Positions 16,698 to 26,062 are shown, counted from the stretch's first letter. The stretch: DNA of 64,000 nucleotides from an uncultured Oscillospiraceae bacterium (GCA_910588455.1 CAJUPG010000001.1:4727-68726), one strand, 5' to 3'. The notes: generated by a model from the letters alone, not told the origin. Numbers and translations: made by a program.

Positions 16698-19277
16698 TTC
16701 CCCTTCCTGCACATCTACGGCCAGAACAGCCCCCGGCTCCACCCGCCCGGCAATAATTTGCTTGCTGATGAGGGTCTCCACCGTGTGCTGGAGATACCGG
16801 CGCAGAGGCCGTGCGCCAAAGGAAGGGTCATAGGCCTTGTCCAGTACAAATTCCTTGGCGGACTGGCTCAGGGAGACGGTAAGCCGCTTATCCCGCAGCC
16901 GCCCGTTTAAATCGTTCACCATCAAATCCACAATATGGGATACGTTTTCCTTGGTGAGAGGCTTGTAGAACACAATTTCGTCCAGCCGGTTCAAAAATTC
17001 CGGCCGGAAGGACCGCTTTAAGAGCTGGTCCACCTGCCCCCGGGCTTCCTGGGAAATCTCTCCCGCTTCATCAATGCCGTCCAGAAGATACTGACTGCCC
17101 AGGTTGGAGGTCAGGATCAGGACGGTATTTTTAAAGTCCACGGTCCGGCCCTGGCTGTCGGTAATCCGCCCGTCGTCCAGGACCTGGAGCAGAATATTGA
17201 ACACGTCCGGATGGGCTTTTTCCACCTCGTCGAAGAGAATGACGGAGTAGGGCTTCCGCCGGACCGCCTCGGTGAGCTGTCCGCCCTCCTCGTAGCCCAC
17301 ATAGCCGGGAGGGGCCCCAATGAGCCGGGAGACGGAGAATTTTTCCATATACTCGCTCATGTCGATGCGGACCATATTTTTTTCACTGTCAAACAGGGCT
17401 TCGGCCAAGGTTTTGGCCAGCTCGGTCTTGCCCACACCGGTGGGTCCCAGGAAGAGGAAGGAGCCGATGGGCTTTTTCGGGTCGGCAATGCCGGCGCGGC
17501 TTCTCAAAATGGCCTCGGAGACCAGCCGGACTGCCTCGTTCTGGCCCACCACCCGCCGGTGCAGAATATCCTCCAGGTGCAGCAGCTTTTCCCGCTCCCC
17601 CTCCACCAGCTTGGCGACGGGGATGCCCGTCCACCGCTCCACGATGCGGGCGATCTCCTCCTGGGTGACTTTGTCCCGCAGCAGGGACTGGGCCCGGCTC
17701 TCGCCGGCAATTTCCTCCTCGGCCTCCAGGGCCTTTTTCAGCTCCGGAATCACGCCGTATTGCAGCTGGGCGGCTTGTTCCAGGTCGTACTCCCGCTGGG
17801 CCTGCTCCAGCCGGGCGTTGGCCTGTTCCAGCTCCTCCCGGAGCTTCTGCACCTTGCCGATGGCGTTTTTCTCATTGTCCCACTGGGCCTTCATGGCCCG
17901 GAACTCCTCCCGCAGCTCGGCCAGCTCCTTTTGAATTTCAGACAGGTGCTCCTGGGCCAGGGGGTCGGTCTCTTTTTTCAGGGCCGCTTCCTCAATTTCG
18001 TGCTGAATGACCTTACGCTGGATGGTATCCAGTTCCGTGGGCATGGAGTCGATCTCCGTGCGGATGAGGGCACAGGCCTCGTCCACCAGGTCGATGGCCT
18101 TGTCGGGCAGGAAGCGGTCAGTGATATAGCGGTTGGACAGGGTGGCAGCGGCGATAATTGCCCCGTCGGTGATTTTTACCCCGTGGTAGACCTCGTAGCG
18201 CTCCTTCAATCCGCGCAGAATTGCGATGGCGTCCTCCACGGTAGGCTCGCTGACCAGTACCGGCTGGAACCGCCGCTCCAGGGCGGCGTCCTTTTCGATA
18301 TACTGCCGGTACTCGTTCAGGGTGGTTGCCCCGATGCAGTGCAGCTCCCCCCGGGCCAGCATGGGCTTGAGCAGGTTGCCTGCATCCATGCTGCCCTCGG
18401 TCTTGCCCGCGCCCACGATGGTGTGCAGCTCGTCGATGAAGAGGATGATTTTCCCCTCGCTCTTGCGGACTTCATTCAAAACTGCCTTCAAGCGCTCCTC
18501 AAATTCGCCCCGGTACTTGGCCCCGGCGATGAGGGCCCCCATGTCCAGGGCGAAAATGGTCTTGTCCTGGAGGGAACCGGGCACGTCGCCGCTGACGATC
18601 CGCTGGGCCAGGCCCTCGGCGATGGCGGTTTTGCCCACGCCGGGCTCGCCAATCAGCACCGGATTATTTTTACTCTTCCGGGACAAAATGCGAATGACAT
18701 TCCGGATTTCTTCGTCCCGGCCGATGACCGGGTCCAGCTTGCTGTCCCGGGCCCGCCGGACCAGATCCGTGCCGTATTTGTTCAGAGCGTCGTAGGTTTC
18801 CTCCGGATTGTCGGTAGTGACCCGCTGGCTGCCACGAACGGCGGCCAGCCCCTGCAAAACCTTTTCCCGGGTAATCTGATAGGTGCGCAGCAGCTCGGCC
18901 ATCGGTCTGCTGGCCGCGTCCAGCAGGCCCAAAAACAGGTGCTCCACCGAGATGTATTCGTCCTTCATGGCCTGGGCGGCGGACTGAGCCTTTTGCAGCG
19001 CCCTGTCCACATCCTGGGACACATACACCTTGTCCATCTCCCGGCCCCCGCCGGACACACGTGGCAGCTTGTCTGCCTCGGCGCGGACGGCGGCCTGGAG
19101 ACTGGGCAGGGTGACCCCGAGCTGGGTGAGCAGCTGGGGCACCAGGCCCTGGGGATCGGACAAAAGGGCCAGCAGCAGGTGGGGCTGTTCAATCTGCTGA
19201 TTGCCGCGCTCCAGGGCCAGATCCTGGGCGGCTTGAATGGCCGCCAGGGATTTTTGGGTGAATTGATTCATATTCAT
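16674..19277 (-). CDS. clpB: ATP-dependent disaggregase ClpB
   Basis: 867 aa, the usual length. Two Clp_N repeats lie about residues 5-145. AAA-1 has Walker A GEPGVGKT near 205. A long coiled-coil middle domain (about 405-525) is the mark of ClpB against ClpC. AAA-2 has GPTGVGKT near 605. No LGF/IGF ClpP-docking loop follows AAA-2, so it is a disaggregase rather than a protease partner. It works with DnaK, which is not in the window. ATG 19277 has GGAGA seven bases upstream. A CIRCE-like operator (19290-19316) touches the RBS, so HrcA control is expected. Confidence 0.97.
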   Translation of the reverse strand: MNMNQFTQKSLAAIQAAQDLALERGNQQIEQPHLLLALLSDPQGLVPQLLTQLGVTLPSLQAAVRAEADKLPRVSGGGREMDKVYVSQDVDRALQKAQSAAQAMKDEYISVEHLFLGLLDAASRPMAELLRTYQITREKVLQGLAAVRGSQRVTTDNPEETYDALNKYGTDLVRRARDSKLDPVIGRDEEIRNVIRILSRKSKNNPVLIGEPGVGKTAIAEGLAQRIVSGDVPGSLQDKTIFALDMGALIAGAKYRGEFEERLKAVLNEVRKSEGKIILFIDELHTIVGAGKTEGSMDAGNLLKPMLARGELHCIGATTLNEYRQYIEKDAALERRFQPVLVSEPTVEDAIAILRGLKERYEVYHGVKITDGAIIAAATLSNRYITDRFLPDKAIDLVDEACALIRTEIDSMPTELDTIQRKVIQHEIEEAALKKETDPLAQEHLSEIQKELAELREEFRAMKAQWDNEKNAIGKVQKLREELEQANARLEQAQREYDLEQAAQLQYGVIPELKKALEAEEEIAGESRAQSLLRDKVTQEEIARIVERWTGIPVAKLVEGEREKLLHLEDILHRRVVGQNEAVRLVSEAILRSRAGIADPKKPIGSFLFLGPTGVGKTELAKTLAEALFDSEKNMVRIDMSEYMEKFSVSRLIGAPPGYVGYEEGGQLTEAVRRKPYSVILFDEVEKAHPDVFNILLQVLDDGRITDSQGRTVDFKNTVLILTSNLGSQYLLDGIDEAGEISQEARGQVDQLLKRSFRPEFLNRLDEIVFYKPLTKENVSHIVDLMVNDLNGRLRDKRLTVSLSQSAKEFVLDKAYDPSFGARPLRRYLQHTVETLISKQIIAGRVEPGAVLAVDVQEGELTVHTGG

Positions 19278-19289
19278 AAGTTGATCTCC

Positions 19290-19316
19290 TTAGCAATTAA
19301 AGTAAAAGAGTGCTAA
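19290..19316 (-). promoter_or_regulatory. CIRCE-like HrcA operator in front of clpB
   Basis: TTAGCAATT, nine bases, GAGTGCTAA: 16 of 18 arm positions match the CIRCE consensus TTAGCACTC-N9-GAGTGCTAA. It lies between the hsp20 terminator and the clpB start and abuts the RBS. No clear promoter is visible between the terminator and this operator. Confidence 0.82.
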
Positions 19317-19320
19317 ATCC

Positions 19321-19349
19321 GAAAAGGGGCGGACCGAAGGCCCGCCCCT
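19321..19349 (-). terminator. Terminator between hsp20 and clpB
   Basis: An 11-bp stem (19325-19335 with 19339-19349, one G-U pair on the RNA) with a C(UUCG)G-like loop, followed on the minus strand by TTTT. It would limit read-through from hsp20 into clpB. Confidence 0.8.
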
Positions 19350-19360
19350 GATGTTTGGGT

Positions 19361-19789
19361 TCAGCTGATGGCGATTTTCCGGCTCTGGGGCAGCACCTCC
19401 TGCCGTTTGGGCAGGGTGAGCTCCAGTACGCCGTTTTGGTAAGAGGCGCAGATCTGATCCTCCTGGATGCCCTCCAGATTGAAGGAGCGCTGGAAGCTGC
19501 CGTACCGGCGCTCACGGCAGATGTAGTTGTCCTTTTTCTGCTCCTCAGACTGCTCATGAGTGGCAGAAATGGTCAAAATGCCGTCTTTTACATCCAAATC
19601 AATGTCCTCTTTGGAGAAACCGGGCAGCTCAGCCTGGAGCAGATAGTGGGCGCCCTCATCCCGGATATCGGTGGAGAAGGCAGGGGTGCGCCGGCCGTTT
19701 TCGCCGAAAACGCTGCGCTCAAACTCATCGAACAGGTCCATCAGGCTGGAGCTGCTGCGGCGGGAAGTGGTGTAAGGGATCATATACAT
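19361..19789 (-). CDS. Hsp20/alpha-crystallin small heat-shock protein
   Basis: 142 aa. A short N-terminal arm (LMDLFDEFERSVF) precedes the alpha-crystallin domain, about residues 42-130. That domain contains ELPGFSKEDIDLDVKDGILTI cut at YICRERRYGSFQRSF and NGVLELTLPK. The C-terminal IxI motif is IAI in the last residues (RKIAIS). It holds unfolding proteins for later refolding, in functional partnership with ClpB encoded just downstream. The promoter (19952-19980) has a CIRCE operator (19900-19926) downstream of it. ATG 19789 follows an AAAGGAG RBS. The leader is long, about 155 bases. Confidence 0.95.
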   Translation of the reverse strand: MYMIPYTTSRRSSSSLMDLFDEFERSVFGENGRRTPAFSTDIRDEGAHYLLQAELPGFSKEDIDLDVKDGILTISATHEQSEEQKKDNYICRERRYGSFQRSFNLEGIQEDQICASYQNGVLELTLPKRQEVLPQSRKIAIS

Positions 19790-19899
19790 AAGTCAAAACT
19801 CCTTTCGGTTCCGCTTGTGCGGAGCTCTCTTAAATTTGACTTTAGTATACTGCCCAATTATGAAGAAATCATGAACACACCATAGATAATATGTTAATT

Positions 19900-19926
19900 T
19901 TAGCACTCTTAATTTGAGAGTGCTAA
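19900..19926 (-). promoter_or_regulatory. CIRCE operator (HrcA) of hsp20
   Basis: A perfect TTAGCACTC-N9-GAGTGCTAA. It lies about 18-45 bases downstream of the predicted hsp20 transcription start, the classic location for HrcA repression. Confidence 0.96.
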
Positions 19927-19951
19927 AATATGCCGGTTTTCCAGGTACCAT

Positions 19952-19980
19952 TTTGTAAAAATGAAAAAAGGTATTGTCAA
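19952..19980 (-). promoter_or_regulatory. Promoter of hsp20
   Basis: Minus strand TTGACA (19975-19980), a 17-base spacer and TACAAA (19952-19957). Its -35 overlaps the -35 of the divergent TetR promoter. Confidence 0.72.
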
Positions 19981-20002
19981 TGGAGTCCAAAACGTGTATA
20001 AT
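19974..20002 (+). promoter_or_regulatory. Promoter of the TetR-family gene
   Basis: TTGTCA (19974-19979), 17 bases, TATAAT (19997-20002). The predicted start of transcription near 20009 rules out start codons at 19974 and 19980. Confidence 0.85.
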
Positions 20003-20039
20003 AAACCATAGCATACAGTTTCAGGAAGGAGGGATCGCT

Positions 20040-20648
20040 CTGGATGACACCAAAACCCGCATTATCTATGCAGCCATGAAAGCCGTGCGGCAATATGGTC
20101 TGGAAGGTGTACGGATCCAGAATGTCAGCGAATTGGCCGGAATGTCTCCCGGGGCTCTGTACCGCTACTTTGACAGTAAAGATCAGCTGATTATTGAGTG
20201 CTTCACCTATGTGGACAAGCAGGCCGCGGTCATCTTTGAGCACCTGAAGTTTGATCCCCAAAATATGCTGGACGACCCGATGGGAACGGTAAAAAGCCTG
20301 TGGCTGCCCTACTTCCGGTTCTGGCTTTCCCATCCGGATGAGACCATCTTTTACCACCGGTTTCGGGACAGCGCGTTCTTTCCCAAATACGACAAGAACC
20401 GGGATGCAGACTATTTTTCTTCATTTGTGGAAATGGTACGGGCTTTTCGGCATTCATTTCCTTGCCTGAAGCAGATGAATCAGGATTTATTGTGGCTTCA
20501 TGTGCTCACCTCCACCGTTATGTACGCCAAATATGTGGTGGAAGGGACCCTTCCCAACAATCAGGAGACAGAGGAGACCATTTTTCAACTTCTGGCCACC
20601 GGTCTGAGCGGGTATCTGATGCGGGAGCTTCCGGAACAAGGGCAATAA
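20040..20648 (+). CDS. TetR/AcrR-family transcriptional regulator with probable CTG start
   Basis: 202 aa. The N-terminal HTH is typical: IIYAAMKAVRQYGLEGVRIQNV then ELAGMSPGALYRYFDSKDQLI. The C-terminal ligand domain is not assignable. Upstream in-frame ATG and TTG codons lie in or before the promoter. The next in-frame ATG (20073) would remove helix 1. CTG at 20040 sits six bases after GGAAGGAGGG and gives the usual short N-terminus (MDDTKTRII), so a CTG start is the best fit. It is divergent from hsp20 with overlapping -35 boxes. Targets are unknown, autoregulation is likely, and it ends in a strong terminator. Confidence 0.85.
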   Translation: MDDTKTRIIYAAMKAVRQYGLEGVRIQNVSELAGMSPGALYRYFDSKDQLIIECFTYVDKQAAVIFEHLKFDPQNMLDDPMGTVKSLWLPYFRFWLSHPDETIFYHRFRDSAFFPKYDKNRDADYFSSFVEMVRAFRHSFPCLKQMNQDLLWLHVLTSTVMYAKYVVEGTLPNNQETEETIFQLLATGLSGYLMRELPEQGQ

Positions 20649-20679
20649 AAAACGTACCGCTGAAGAGCGGTTCGTTTTT
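20648..20679 (+). terminator. Terminator after the TetR-family gene
   Basis: A 14-base stem with one mismatch (20648-20661 with 20666-20679), loop GAAG, ending in T5. A weaker hairpin with a T6 run follows near 20722-20745. Confidence 0.88.
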
Positions 20680-20803
20680 GATGCAGGATAAGTAAATATT
20701 TATTTGTCCTAACGTTGGAATCGCCCCATTTTGAGGCGCTTTTTTAATTTTATGAGAATTTATATAAATAAATGTCTATTTAAATCGGGCGGTAGGGGAC
20801 ATA

Positions 20804-20878
20804 ATGCTGTATGACGCAAAGTCCAGCCGGAACCGGGTGATCTGGGCGGATGAAAAAATGCAGCGGCTATGGAAATAG
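20804..20878 (+). CDS. Possible 24-aa peptide or gene remnant
   Basis: A short frame from ATG 20804 (weak AGGGGA upstream) to TAG 20878 encodes a basic, Trp-containing peptide (SRNRVIWADEKMQRLWK). The frame stays open about 45 bases upstream of the ATG without another start. It may be the C-terminal remnant of a lost gene rather than a functional peptide. The rest of 20680-20930 is AT-rich, holds two hairpins and no other gene that I can see. Confidence 0.2.
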   Translation: MLYDAKSSRNRVIWADEKMQRLWK

Positions 20879-20882
20879 AAGC

Positions 20883-20918
20883 AACCTGACCGGAGCGGGG
20901 CTGCGCTCCGGTCAGGTT
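20883..20918 (-). terminator. Hairpin after the sirtuin gene
   Basis: A perfect 15-bp stem (20883-20897 with 20904-20918) with a six-base loop, 13 bases beyond the sirtuin stop. The T tract is poor on both strands, so it may work mainly as a 3'-end stabiliser. Confidence 0.6.
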
Positions 20919-20930
20919 GTTCAACACTGG

Positions 20931-21662
20931 TCAGGATTTGGCGGACAATCCCCCTAAAATTTCACCGATCAGCCCGTGAATTACCAGTTCCGCCTCCTGA
21001 TCATAGGGGGTGGAGCTTTTATTGATGAGCGCTAACCGCCGGCCGGGGAAGTAGCGAATGAGCCCCGCGGCGGGGTATACCGCCAGAGAGGTGCCGCCCA
21101 CAAGCAGCAGATCCGCATTTTGGATGTCGTTTACCGCCCCCTGAAGCACATGGCTGTCTAAAGACTCCTCATAGAGTACCACGTCGGGCTTGATGATTCC
21201 GCCGCAGGTGCACCGGGGAACCGGGTCTTTGCTGTCCAGAATGTACTGGGCGGAGTAGGGGGCACGGCATTTCATACAGTAATTGCGCAGTACGCTGCCG
21301 TGGAGCTCCCACACCCGGCGGCTCCCCGCCGCCTGATGCAGTCCGTCGATATTCTGGGTAACCACACTGAGCAGACGGCCCTCCTGCTCCCAACGGGCCA
21401 GCGTTTGATGGGCGGCGTTGGGCTTTGCGTCCAGGCAGAGCATCTTGGCCCGGTAGAATTTATAAAATTTTTCCGGAGAGGCGTCAAAATAGGTACGGCT
21501 GAGAATCGTCTCCGGGGGATCGTCGTACTGCTGGTGGTACAGGCCATCCACGCTGCGAAAGTCCGGAATGCCGCTCTCCGTGGAGACCCCGGCCCCGCCG
21601 AAAAAGACGATGCTTTGGCTTTCGTCCACCCATTCCTTTAGAATTTTCAATTTTTGGTCCAT
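20931..21662 (-). CDS. Sir2-family NAD-dependent protein deacylase
   Basis: 243 aa, normal for bacterial CobB-type sirtuins. It has the NAD motif GAGVSTESGIPDFRS (about residues 22-37), TQNID near 104 and catalytic His in ELHGS near 121. A four-Cys zinc ribbon is present: CMKC and, about 20 residues on, CTC. It removes acyl groups from lysines, making nicotinamide and O-acyl-ADP-ribose. The residues that define desuccinylases (Tyr/Arg in the acyl pocket) could not be assigned with confidence. It starts 14 bases after malQ with GGGAGGG upstream, so both are likely co-transcribed. Confidence 0.95.
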   Translation of the reverse strand: MDQKLKILKEWVDESQSIVFFGGAGVSTESGIPDFRSVDGLYHQQYDDPPETILSRTYFDASPEKFYKFYRAKMLCLDAKPNAAHQTLARWEQEGRLLSVVTQNIDGLHQAAGSRRVWELHGSVLRNYCMKCRAPYSAQYILDSKDPVPRCTCGGIIKPDVVLYEESLDSHVLQGAVNDIQNADLLLVGGTSLAVYPAAGLIRYFPGRRLALINKSSTPYDQEAELVIHGLIGEILGGLSAKS

Positions 21663-21676
21663 ATGACCCTCCCAAT

Positions 21677-23110
21677 TTACCGGCGGTATGTACGGGTAAT
21701 CTCCCGCATTTTACCTGTCACGTAGGGGTTCAGGGCTTCTTCCCGGACCCGCCAGCTCCAGTTGTGATCTCCCATGGTGCCGGGGGTGTTCATCCGGGCG
21801 TCCGCACCCAGCCCCAGTACGTCCTGCATGGGGGCGATGGCCAGCCGGCTGCCGGCGGACCAGGCTCCGGCAATCACACCCCAGCCCAGGCCCTCGTCTT
21901 CCCGCAGGCGTAAGTACCGCCGGGCATATTCCCCCTGTTCCCGGTCGGTCTCGTTGAGGAACTGCACAAAGGTGGGGGTGTCGTGGGTGCCGGTGTAGAT
22001 CACCGAGTCCCGCTGGCAGTTGTGGGGCAGGTAGGCGCTCTCGCCCACAGGATCAAAGGCGAATACCATCACCTTCATGCCGGGAATGCCGCAGTTGCGC
22101 ACAAAATGCAGCGCCTCCATGTCCAGATCGCCCAAATCCTCGGCAATCAGCTCCAGGCCGGGTGCGGCGCGCTGGATGCGGCAGAGCAGGTCCATGCCGG
22201 GTCCGGGCATCCACTTGCCCTCCTTGGCGCTGGCGGCCCCGGCGGGGACAGACCAATAGCTATGGAAGGCCCGGAAATGGTCGATGCGTACCATGTCGTA
22301 CAGCCGCTCGCACCAGACCATCCGCTCCTCCCAGAACGCGAATACCTCCCGCTTGTGGCCGTCCCAGTCGTACAGAGGATTGCCCCACAGCTGGCCCTGA
22401 TCGGTGAAGGCGTCTGGAGGAACGCCCGCCACATTGGCCAGATGGCCGTCCTTGTCCAGCTGGAACAGGTTGGGCCGCTTCCACCGCTCCACGCTGTCTG
22501 GGGAGAGGTAGATCGGCACGTCGCCCATGATGCGCACCATGCGCTGGTTGGCGTAGGCCCGCAGCTCAAACCACTGCCGATAGAAGGTATTTTGCAGAAA
22601 TTCCTGGAATTCCACTTCCTCCGGGTCCGGCTGGGCGTCCGCGGGCCACTCCCAGTAGGGGACCTGATATTTGACCCGGAGAGCGGCGAACTGGGCGTAA
22701 TCCCCCAGCCAGGGCAGATCCGGGTCCTCCTGGGGACACAGGCTCTGCCGGCTGCGCTGGAACGCCAGTCGAAGCAGAGGCATCCGGGTTTTGGCCAGGT
22801 GCCCGTAGTCCACCCGGTCTGGATTTTCATAGCGCTGGCCGTCCAGTTCGTGGGGGGCGAGAAGGCCCTCCGCGGCCAGTTCGTCCAGGTCGATGAACAG
22901 GGGATTGCCGGCGAAAGCGGAAGGGGACATATAGGGAGAGGAGCCCTCTCCCGGGGGGACCAGGGGAAGAACCTGCCAGATGTGCTGGCCGGCCTCAACG
23001 AGAAAATCGACGAACTGCCGGGCGGGGCGGCCCAGAGAACCGATGCCGTAGGGACCGGGCAGAGAGGAAACGGCCAGCAGAATCCCGCTGGAGCGGTAAT
23101 CGTGATTCAT
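21677..23110 (-). CDS. malQ: 4-alpha-glucanotransferase (amylomaltase)
   Basis: 477 aa from ATG 23110, which has AGGAGG upstream; the frame stays open further but without a plausible RBS and through a terminator. It is a GH77 enzyme: SSLPGPYGIGSLG at the N-terminus, nucleophile Asp in MVRIDHFRAF, acid/base Glu in IAEDLGDLD and the third Asp in YTGTHDTPTF. It transfers maltosyl and longer glucan units between alpha-1,4-glucans in the cytosol, in glycogen or maltodextrin metabolism. No other glycogen gene is adjacent. The sirtuin gene follows closely. A ferredoxin gene lies upstream but is separated by a terminator. Confidence 0.95.
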   Translation of the reverse strand: MNHDYRSSGILLAVSSLPGPYGIGSLGRPARQFVDFLVEAGQHIWQVLPLVPPGEGSSPYMSPSAFAGNPLFIDLDELAAEGLLAPHELDGQRYENPDRVDYGHLAKTRMPLLRLAFQRSRQSLCPQEDPDLPWLGDYAQFAALRVKYQVPYWEWPADAQPDPEEVEFQEFLQNTFYRQWFELRAYANQRMVRIMGDVPIYLSPDSVERWKRPNLFQLDKDGHLANVAGVPPDAFTDQGQLWGNPLYDWDGHKREVFAFWEERMVWCERLYDMVRIDHFRAFHSYWSVPAGAASAKEGKWMPGPGMDLLCRIQRAAPGLELIAEDLGDLDMEALHFVRNCGIPGMKVMVFAFDPVGESAYLPHNCQRDSVIYTGTHDTPTFVQFLNETDREQGEYARRYLRLREDEGLGWGVIAGAWSAGSRLAIAPMQDVLGLGADARMNTPGTMGDHNWSWRVREEALNPYVTGKMREITRTYRR

Positions 23111-23149
23111 AGGAAATTCCTCCTGTTGGAAAATTTTCGGGGGGTGTGT

Positions 23150-23181
23150 CAAAAAACAAGCGCCGGCAAACCGCCGGCGCT
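23150..23181 (-). terminator. Terminator after the ferredoxin gene
   Basis: A nine-bp GC stem (23159-23167 with 23173-23181) followed on the minus strand by TGTTTTTT. It separates the ferredoxin gene from malQ. Confidence 0.88.
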
Positions 23182-23196
23182 TTGTTTGGATGTACC

Positions 23197-23367
23197 TCAG
23201 CCCTGGGAAATGGCGCCCATGGGGCAAGAATCGGCGCAGGAACCACAGTCCAGGCAAGCGCCGCCGTCGATCTGGTACTGGGAATCCCCCTGAGAGATCG
23301 CGCCCACGGGGCAGGCATCGGCGCAGGAGCCGCAGCTCACGCACGCGTCACTGATAACATAGGCCAT
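23197..23367 (-). CDS. 2[4Fe-4S] bacterial-type ferredoxin
   Basis: 56 aa from ATG 23367, with GGGAGG eight bases upstream. Two CxxCxxCxxxC motifs are present: CVSCGSCADAC followed by P, and CLDCGSCADSC followed by P, separated by a short loop. This is the classical clostridial ferredoxin size and pattern. It carries electrons at low potential in the cytosol for fermentation enzymes. The two halves are nearly identical in sequence (CGSCADxCPxGAISQG in both), showing the ancestral duplication clearly. It has its own promoter and terminator, so it is monocistronic. Confidence 0.97.
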   Translation of the reverse strand: MAYVISDACVSCGSCADACPVGAISQGDSQYQIDGGACLDCGSCADSCPMGAISQG

Positions 23368-23398
23368 TGGAATACACCTCCCTTTAAATCTGTCCTCC

Positions 23399-23426
23399 AT
23401 TTTACCACAGATTCAAAAAAAATCAA
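23399..23426 (-). promoter_or_regulatory. Promoter of the ferredoxin gene
   Basis: Minus strand TTGATT (23421-23426), a 16-base spacer and extended -10 TGGTAAAAT (core 23399-23404). Confidence 0.75.
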
Positions 23427-23484
23427 TGCTAAATTTTCGGAAAAACGGGCATAGTGAAAGAAATGTTTTGACGAGGTGATGCAT

Positions 23485-25911
23485 ATGGCGGACAACCGCT
23501 TCACATCTACAGCTCTGGGGGCCATCCGGCTGGCCCAGCAGCACGCCGCCCAACTGGGTCACACCTATGTGGGAAGCGAGCATCTGCTGCTGGGACTGTC
23601 CAACCAGCCCCTGAGTCAGGCCGGACAGGTTCTGCGCCAGACAGGCGTGGAACCCCAGGCCCTCCGGGCGGCGGTAGCCCAGCGGGTTGGCACCGGGGCG
23701 CCCGCCCGGTCTCCCCAGCAGGGGCTTACCCCCCGGTGCTGCCTGATTATCCGGCGGGCCGCTGAGGAGAGCCGCCGTCTGGGCCACAAGGAGGTCAGCG
23801 CAGAGCACCTGCTGCTGGGGCTGCTGAAGGAGCCGAACAGCGCGGCGATGGGGCTGCTGCGGGAGGGGGGAGTGGACACCGGCACCCTCCAGCGCAGGGT
23901 GCTGGCCGCCCTGGGCGGGGAGGAGCTGCCCCAGCGGCCCGCCCGGGCCCGGGAGCCGGAGCGGACAGCGGACAACACCCGCCAGCTGGACCAGTGCGCC
24001 CGGGATTTGACCCGGATGGCCGGGGAGGGCAAGCTGGACCCGGTGATCGGCCGGCAGGAGGAGCTGGACCGGGTCATTCAGATCCTCTCCCGCCGGACTA
24101 AGAACAACCCCGCCCTGATTGGGGAGCCCGGGGTGGGCAAAACCGCCATTGCGGAGGGATTAGCCCTGGCCATTGCCGGGGGAAGCGCCCCGGAGCACCT
24201 GGCCCGGAAACGGGTGTGCGCCCTGGATTTGTCCGCCATGGTGGCGGGAACCAAATACCGGGGAGAGTTTGAGGAAAAGCTCAAGCACGTGCTGGAGGAG
24301 GTTCGCCGGGCGGGGAATATCATCCTGTTTGTGGACGAGCTGCACACCATTGTGGGGGCGGGCAGCGCGGAGGGGGCCATCGACGCGGCCAACATCCTGA
24401 AGCCCGCCCTGAGCCGGGGAGAAATTCAAATGATTGGAGCCACCACCCTGGACGAGTACCGGAAGTATATCGAAAAGGACGCGGCCCTGGAGCGCCGGTT
24501 TCAGCCGGTGACCGTCCGGGAGCCCACCCAGAAGGAGACGCTGGAGATTTTGCAGGGGCTGCGCAGCCGCTATGAGGCCCATCATCAACTGGCGATCACC
24601 GACGAAGCGCTGGAGACGGCGGTGGAGCTTTCCTGCCGGTATCTGCCCCAGCGGTATCTGCCCGACAAGGCCATTGATCTCATAGACGAGGCGGCGGCCC
24701 AGGCCCGACTGGGCCGGCAGAGTCTGCCCGAGGAGCTGAAGGCCCTGGAGGGCCGGGTAAACCAGGCCGCCCGGCAGCTCAACGAGGCCATCCAGCGCCA
24801 GGATTTTGAACAGGCAGCCATTTTGCGGGACGTAGAGGGGGACTTCCGGCGGGAGCTGGAGGAGGACCGCCGCCGGTGGCAGTGCGCCCAGGGCCCGCGT
24901 TCAGTGGCTCCGGAGCACATCCGGCAGGTGCTCTCCCAGTGGACCGGAGTTCCCATCCAGGACCCCGACGAGCAGGACCGGAAGGCCCTGCTGGCCCTGG
25001 AGGACAATTTGCGCAAAAGCCTGCTGGGTCAGGACAAGGCCGTGCGGGCGGTGGCCCAAGCCATCCGCCGGGGGCGGCTGGGCTTGAAGGACCCCAGACG
25101 GCCGGTGGGGAGCTTTTTGCTGCTGGGGCCCAGCGGAGTAGGCAAAACCCAGCTGTGCCGCAGTCTGGCCCGGGCCCTGTTCGGCAGTGAGGATGCCTTG
25201 ATCCGCTTTGATATGTCGGAGTATATGGAGGCCCACTCGGTCTCGCGGCTCATCGGCTCCCCGCCTGGGTACGTGGGCCACGAAGAAGGAGGTCAGCTCA
25301 CCGAGAGAGTCCGCCGCCGGCCCTGGTCTGTGGTGCTGCTGGACGAGCTGGAGAAGGCCCACCGGGACGTGTGGTCCATTCTGCTCCAGGTGATGGAAGA
25401 GGGGGTATTGACCGATTCCCAGGGCCGGAAAACGGACTTTCGGAACACGGTATTGGTAATGACCTCCAATCTAGGGTCCCAGAACTTCCGGGAGGGCAGC
25501 GGCCTGGGCTTTTCTCCGGCCAGTCAGGGAGATAAGAAGGACTTGGAGCGGGCGGTGCTGTCCGAAGCCAAGCGGAGCTTTTCCCCGGAATTTTTAAACC
25601 GCCTGGACCAGATGCTGGTGTTCCACCCTTTGGAACAGGAGACGCTCGCCGAGATCACCCGGCAGCTGCTGGAGGAGACCCAAAAGCGCCTGTCCGGGCT
25701 GGGTGTGTCCATGGAGGTGGAGGACGGAGCGGTGGCTCTGCTGGCCCGGGAGGGCCGCAGCCGGGATTACGGAGCCCGTCCCCTGCGCCGGGCGGTGGCG
25801 GCCTGGGTGGAGGATCCGGCGGCGGACCTGCTGCTGGGAGGGGATCTGACCGCCGGAGGAGCGATCCGTGTATGCGCCCAAGGGGAGCAGGTTCGGGTAG
25901 AGCTGGTATAG
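23485..25911 (+). CDS. clpC: ClpC-type AAA+ unfoldase
   Basis: 808 aa from ATG 23485 (GAGGTG six bases upstream; ATG 23479 is also possible). Two Clp_N repeats lie about residues 5-60 and 80-140. AAA-1 has GEPGVGKT near 215. A short middle region has a UVR-like segment ([18 protein letters not shown]), typical of ClpC rather than ClpB. AAA-2 has GPSGVGKT near 555. After AAA-2 a GLGF loop (GSGLGFSP, near 677) can dock ClpP. It feeds unfolded proteins to ClpP. No ctsR-mcsA-mcsB genes precede it, unlike the usual Firmicutes operon, and no clear operator is visible upstream. Confidence 0.92.
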   Translation: MADNRFTSTALGAIRLAQQHAAQLGHTYVGSEHLLLGLSNQPLSQAGQVLRQTGVEPQALRAAVAQRVGTGAPARSPQQGLTPRCCLIIRRAAEESRRLGHKEVSAEHLLLGLLKEPNSAAMGLLREGGVDTGTLQRRVLAALGGEELPQRPARAREPERTADNTRQLDQCARDLTRMAGEGKLDPVIGRQEELDRVIQILSRRTKNNPALIGEPGVGKTAIAEGLALAIAGGSAPEHLARKRVCALDLSAMVAGTKYRGEFEEKLKHVLEEVRRAGNIILFVDELHTIVGAGSAEGAIDAANILKPALSRGEIQMIGATTLDEYRKYIEKDAALERRFQPVTVREPTQKETLEILQGLRSRYEAHHQLAITDEALETAVELSCRYLPQRYLPDKAIDLIDEAAAQARLGRQSLPEELKALEGRVNQAARQLNEAIQRQDFEQAAILRDVEGDFRRELEEDRRRWQCAQGPRSVAPEHIRQVLSQWTGVPIQDPDEQDRKALLALEDNLRKSLLGQDKAVRAVAQAIRRGRLGLKDPRRPVGSFLLLGPSGVGKTQLCRSLARALFGSEDALIRFDMSEYMEAHSVSRLIGSPPGYVGHEEGGQLTERVRRRPWSVVLLDELEKAHRDVWSILLQVMEEGVLTDSQGRKTDFRNTVLVMTSNLGSQNFREGSGLGFSPASQGDKKDLERAVLSEAKRSFSPEFLNRLDQMLVFHPLEQETLAEITRQLLEETQKRLSGLGVSMEVEDGAVALLAREGRSRDYGARPLRRAVAAWVEDPAADLLLGGDLTAGGAIRVCAQGEQVRVELV

Positions 25912-25943
25912 CCGGAGCTGGTATGGACCGTCCAGAATTGGAG

Positions 25944-25978
25944 AAACCCGGATGTTTTATGGGCATCCGGGTTTTTTT
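25944..25978 (+). terminator. Terminator after clpC
   Basis: An 11-bp stem AAACCCGGATG/CATCCGGGTTT (25944-25954 with 25964-25974) running into T7. Confidence 0.93.
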
Positions 25979-25988
25979 CTCAAAACTC

Positions 25989-26017
25989 TTGTAATTTTTC
26001 TCTAAATCCGCTACAAT
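25989..26017 (+). promoter_or_regulatory. Promoter of the chemoreceptor gene
   Basis: TTGTAA (25989-25994), 17 bases, TACAAT (26012-26017). A small AAATCC/GGATTT hairpin lies in the leader before the AGAGGAGAGG RBS. Confidence 0.8.
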
Positions 26018-26062
26018 AGAAAGCGAAATCCTTGTGGGATTTATGAGAGGAGAGGCACAAAT

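Noticed and set aside
17211..19316. 701-codon frame antisense to clpB
   Set aside because: The full-length ClpB on the other strand explains the sequence; the antisense translation has no recognisable motif.
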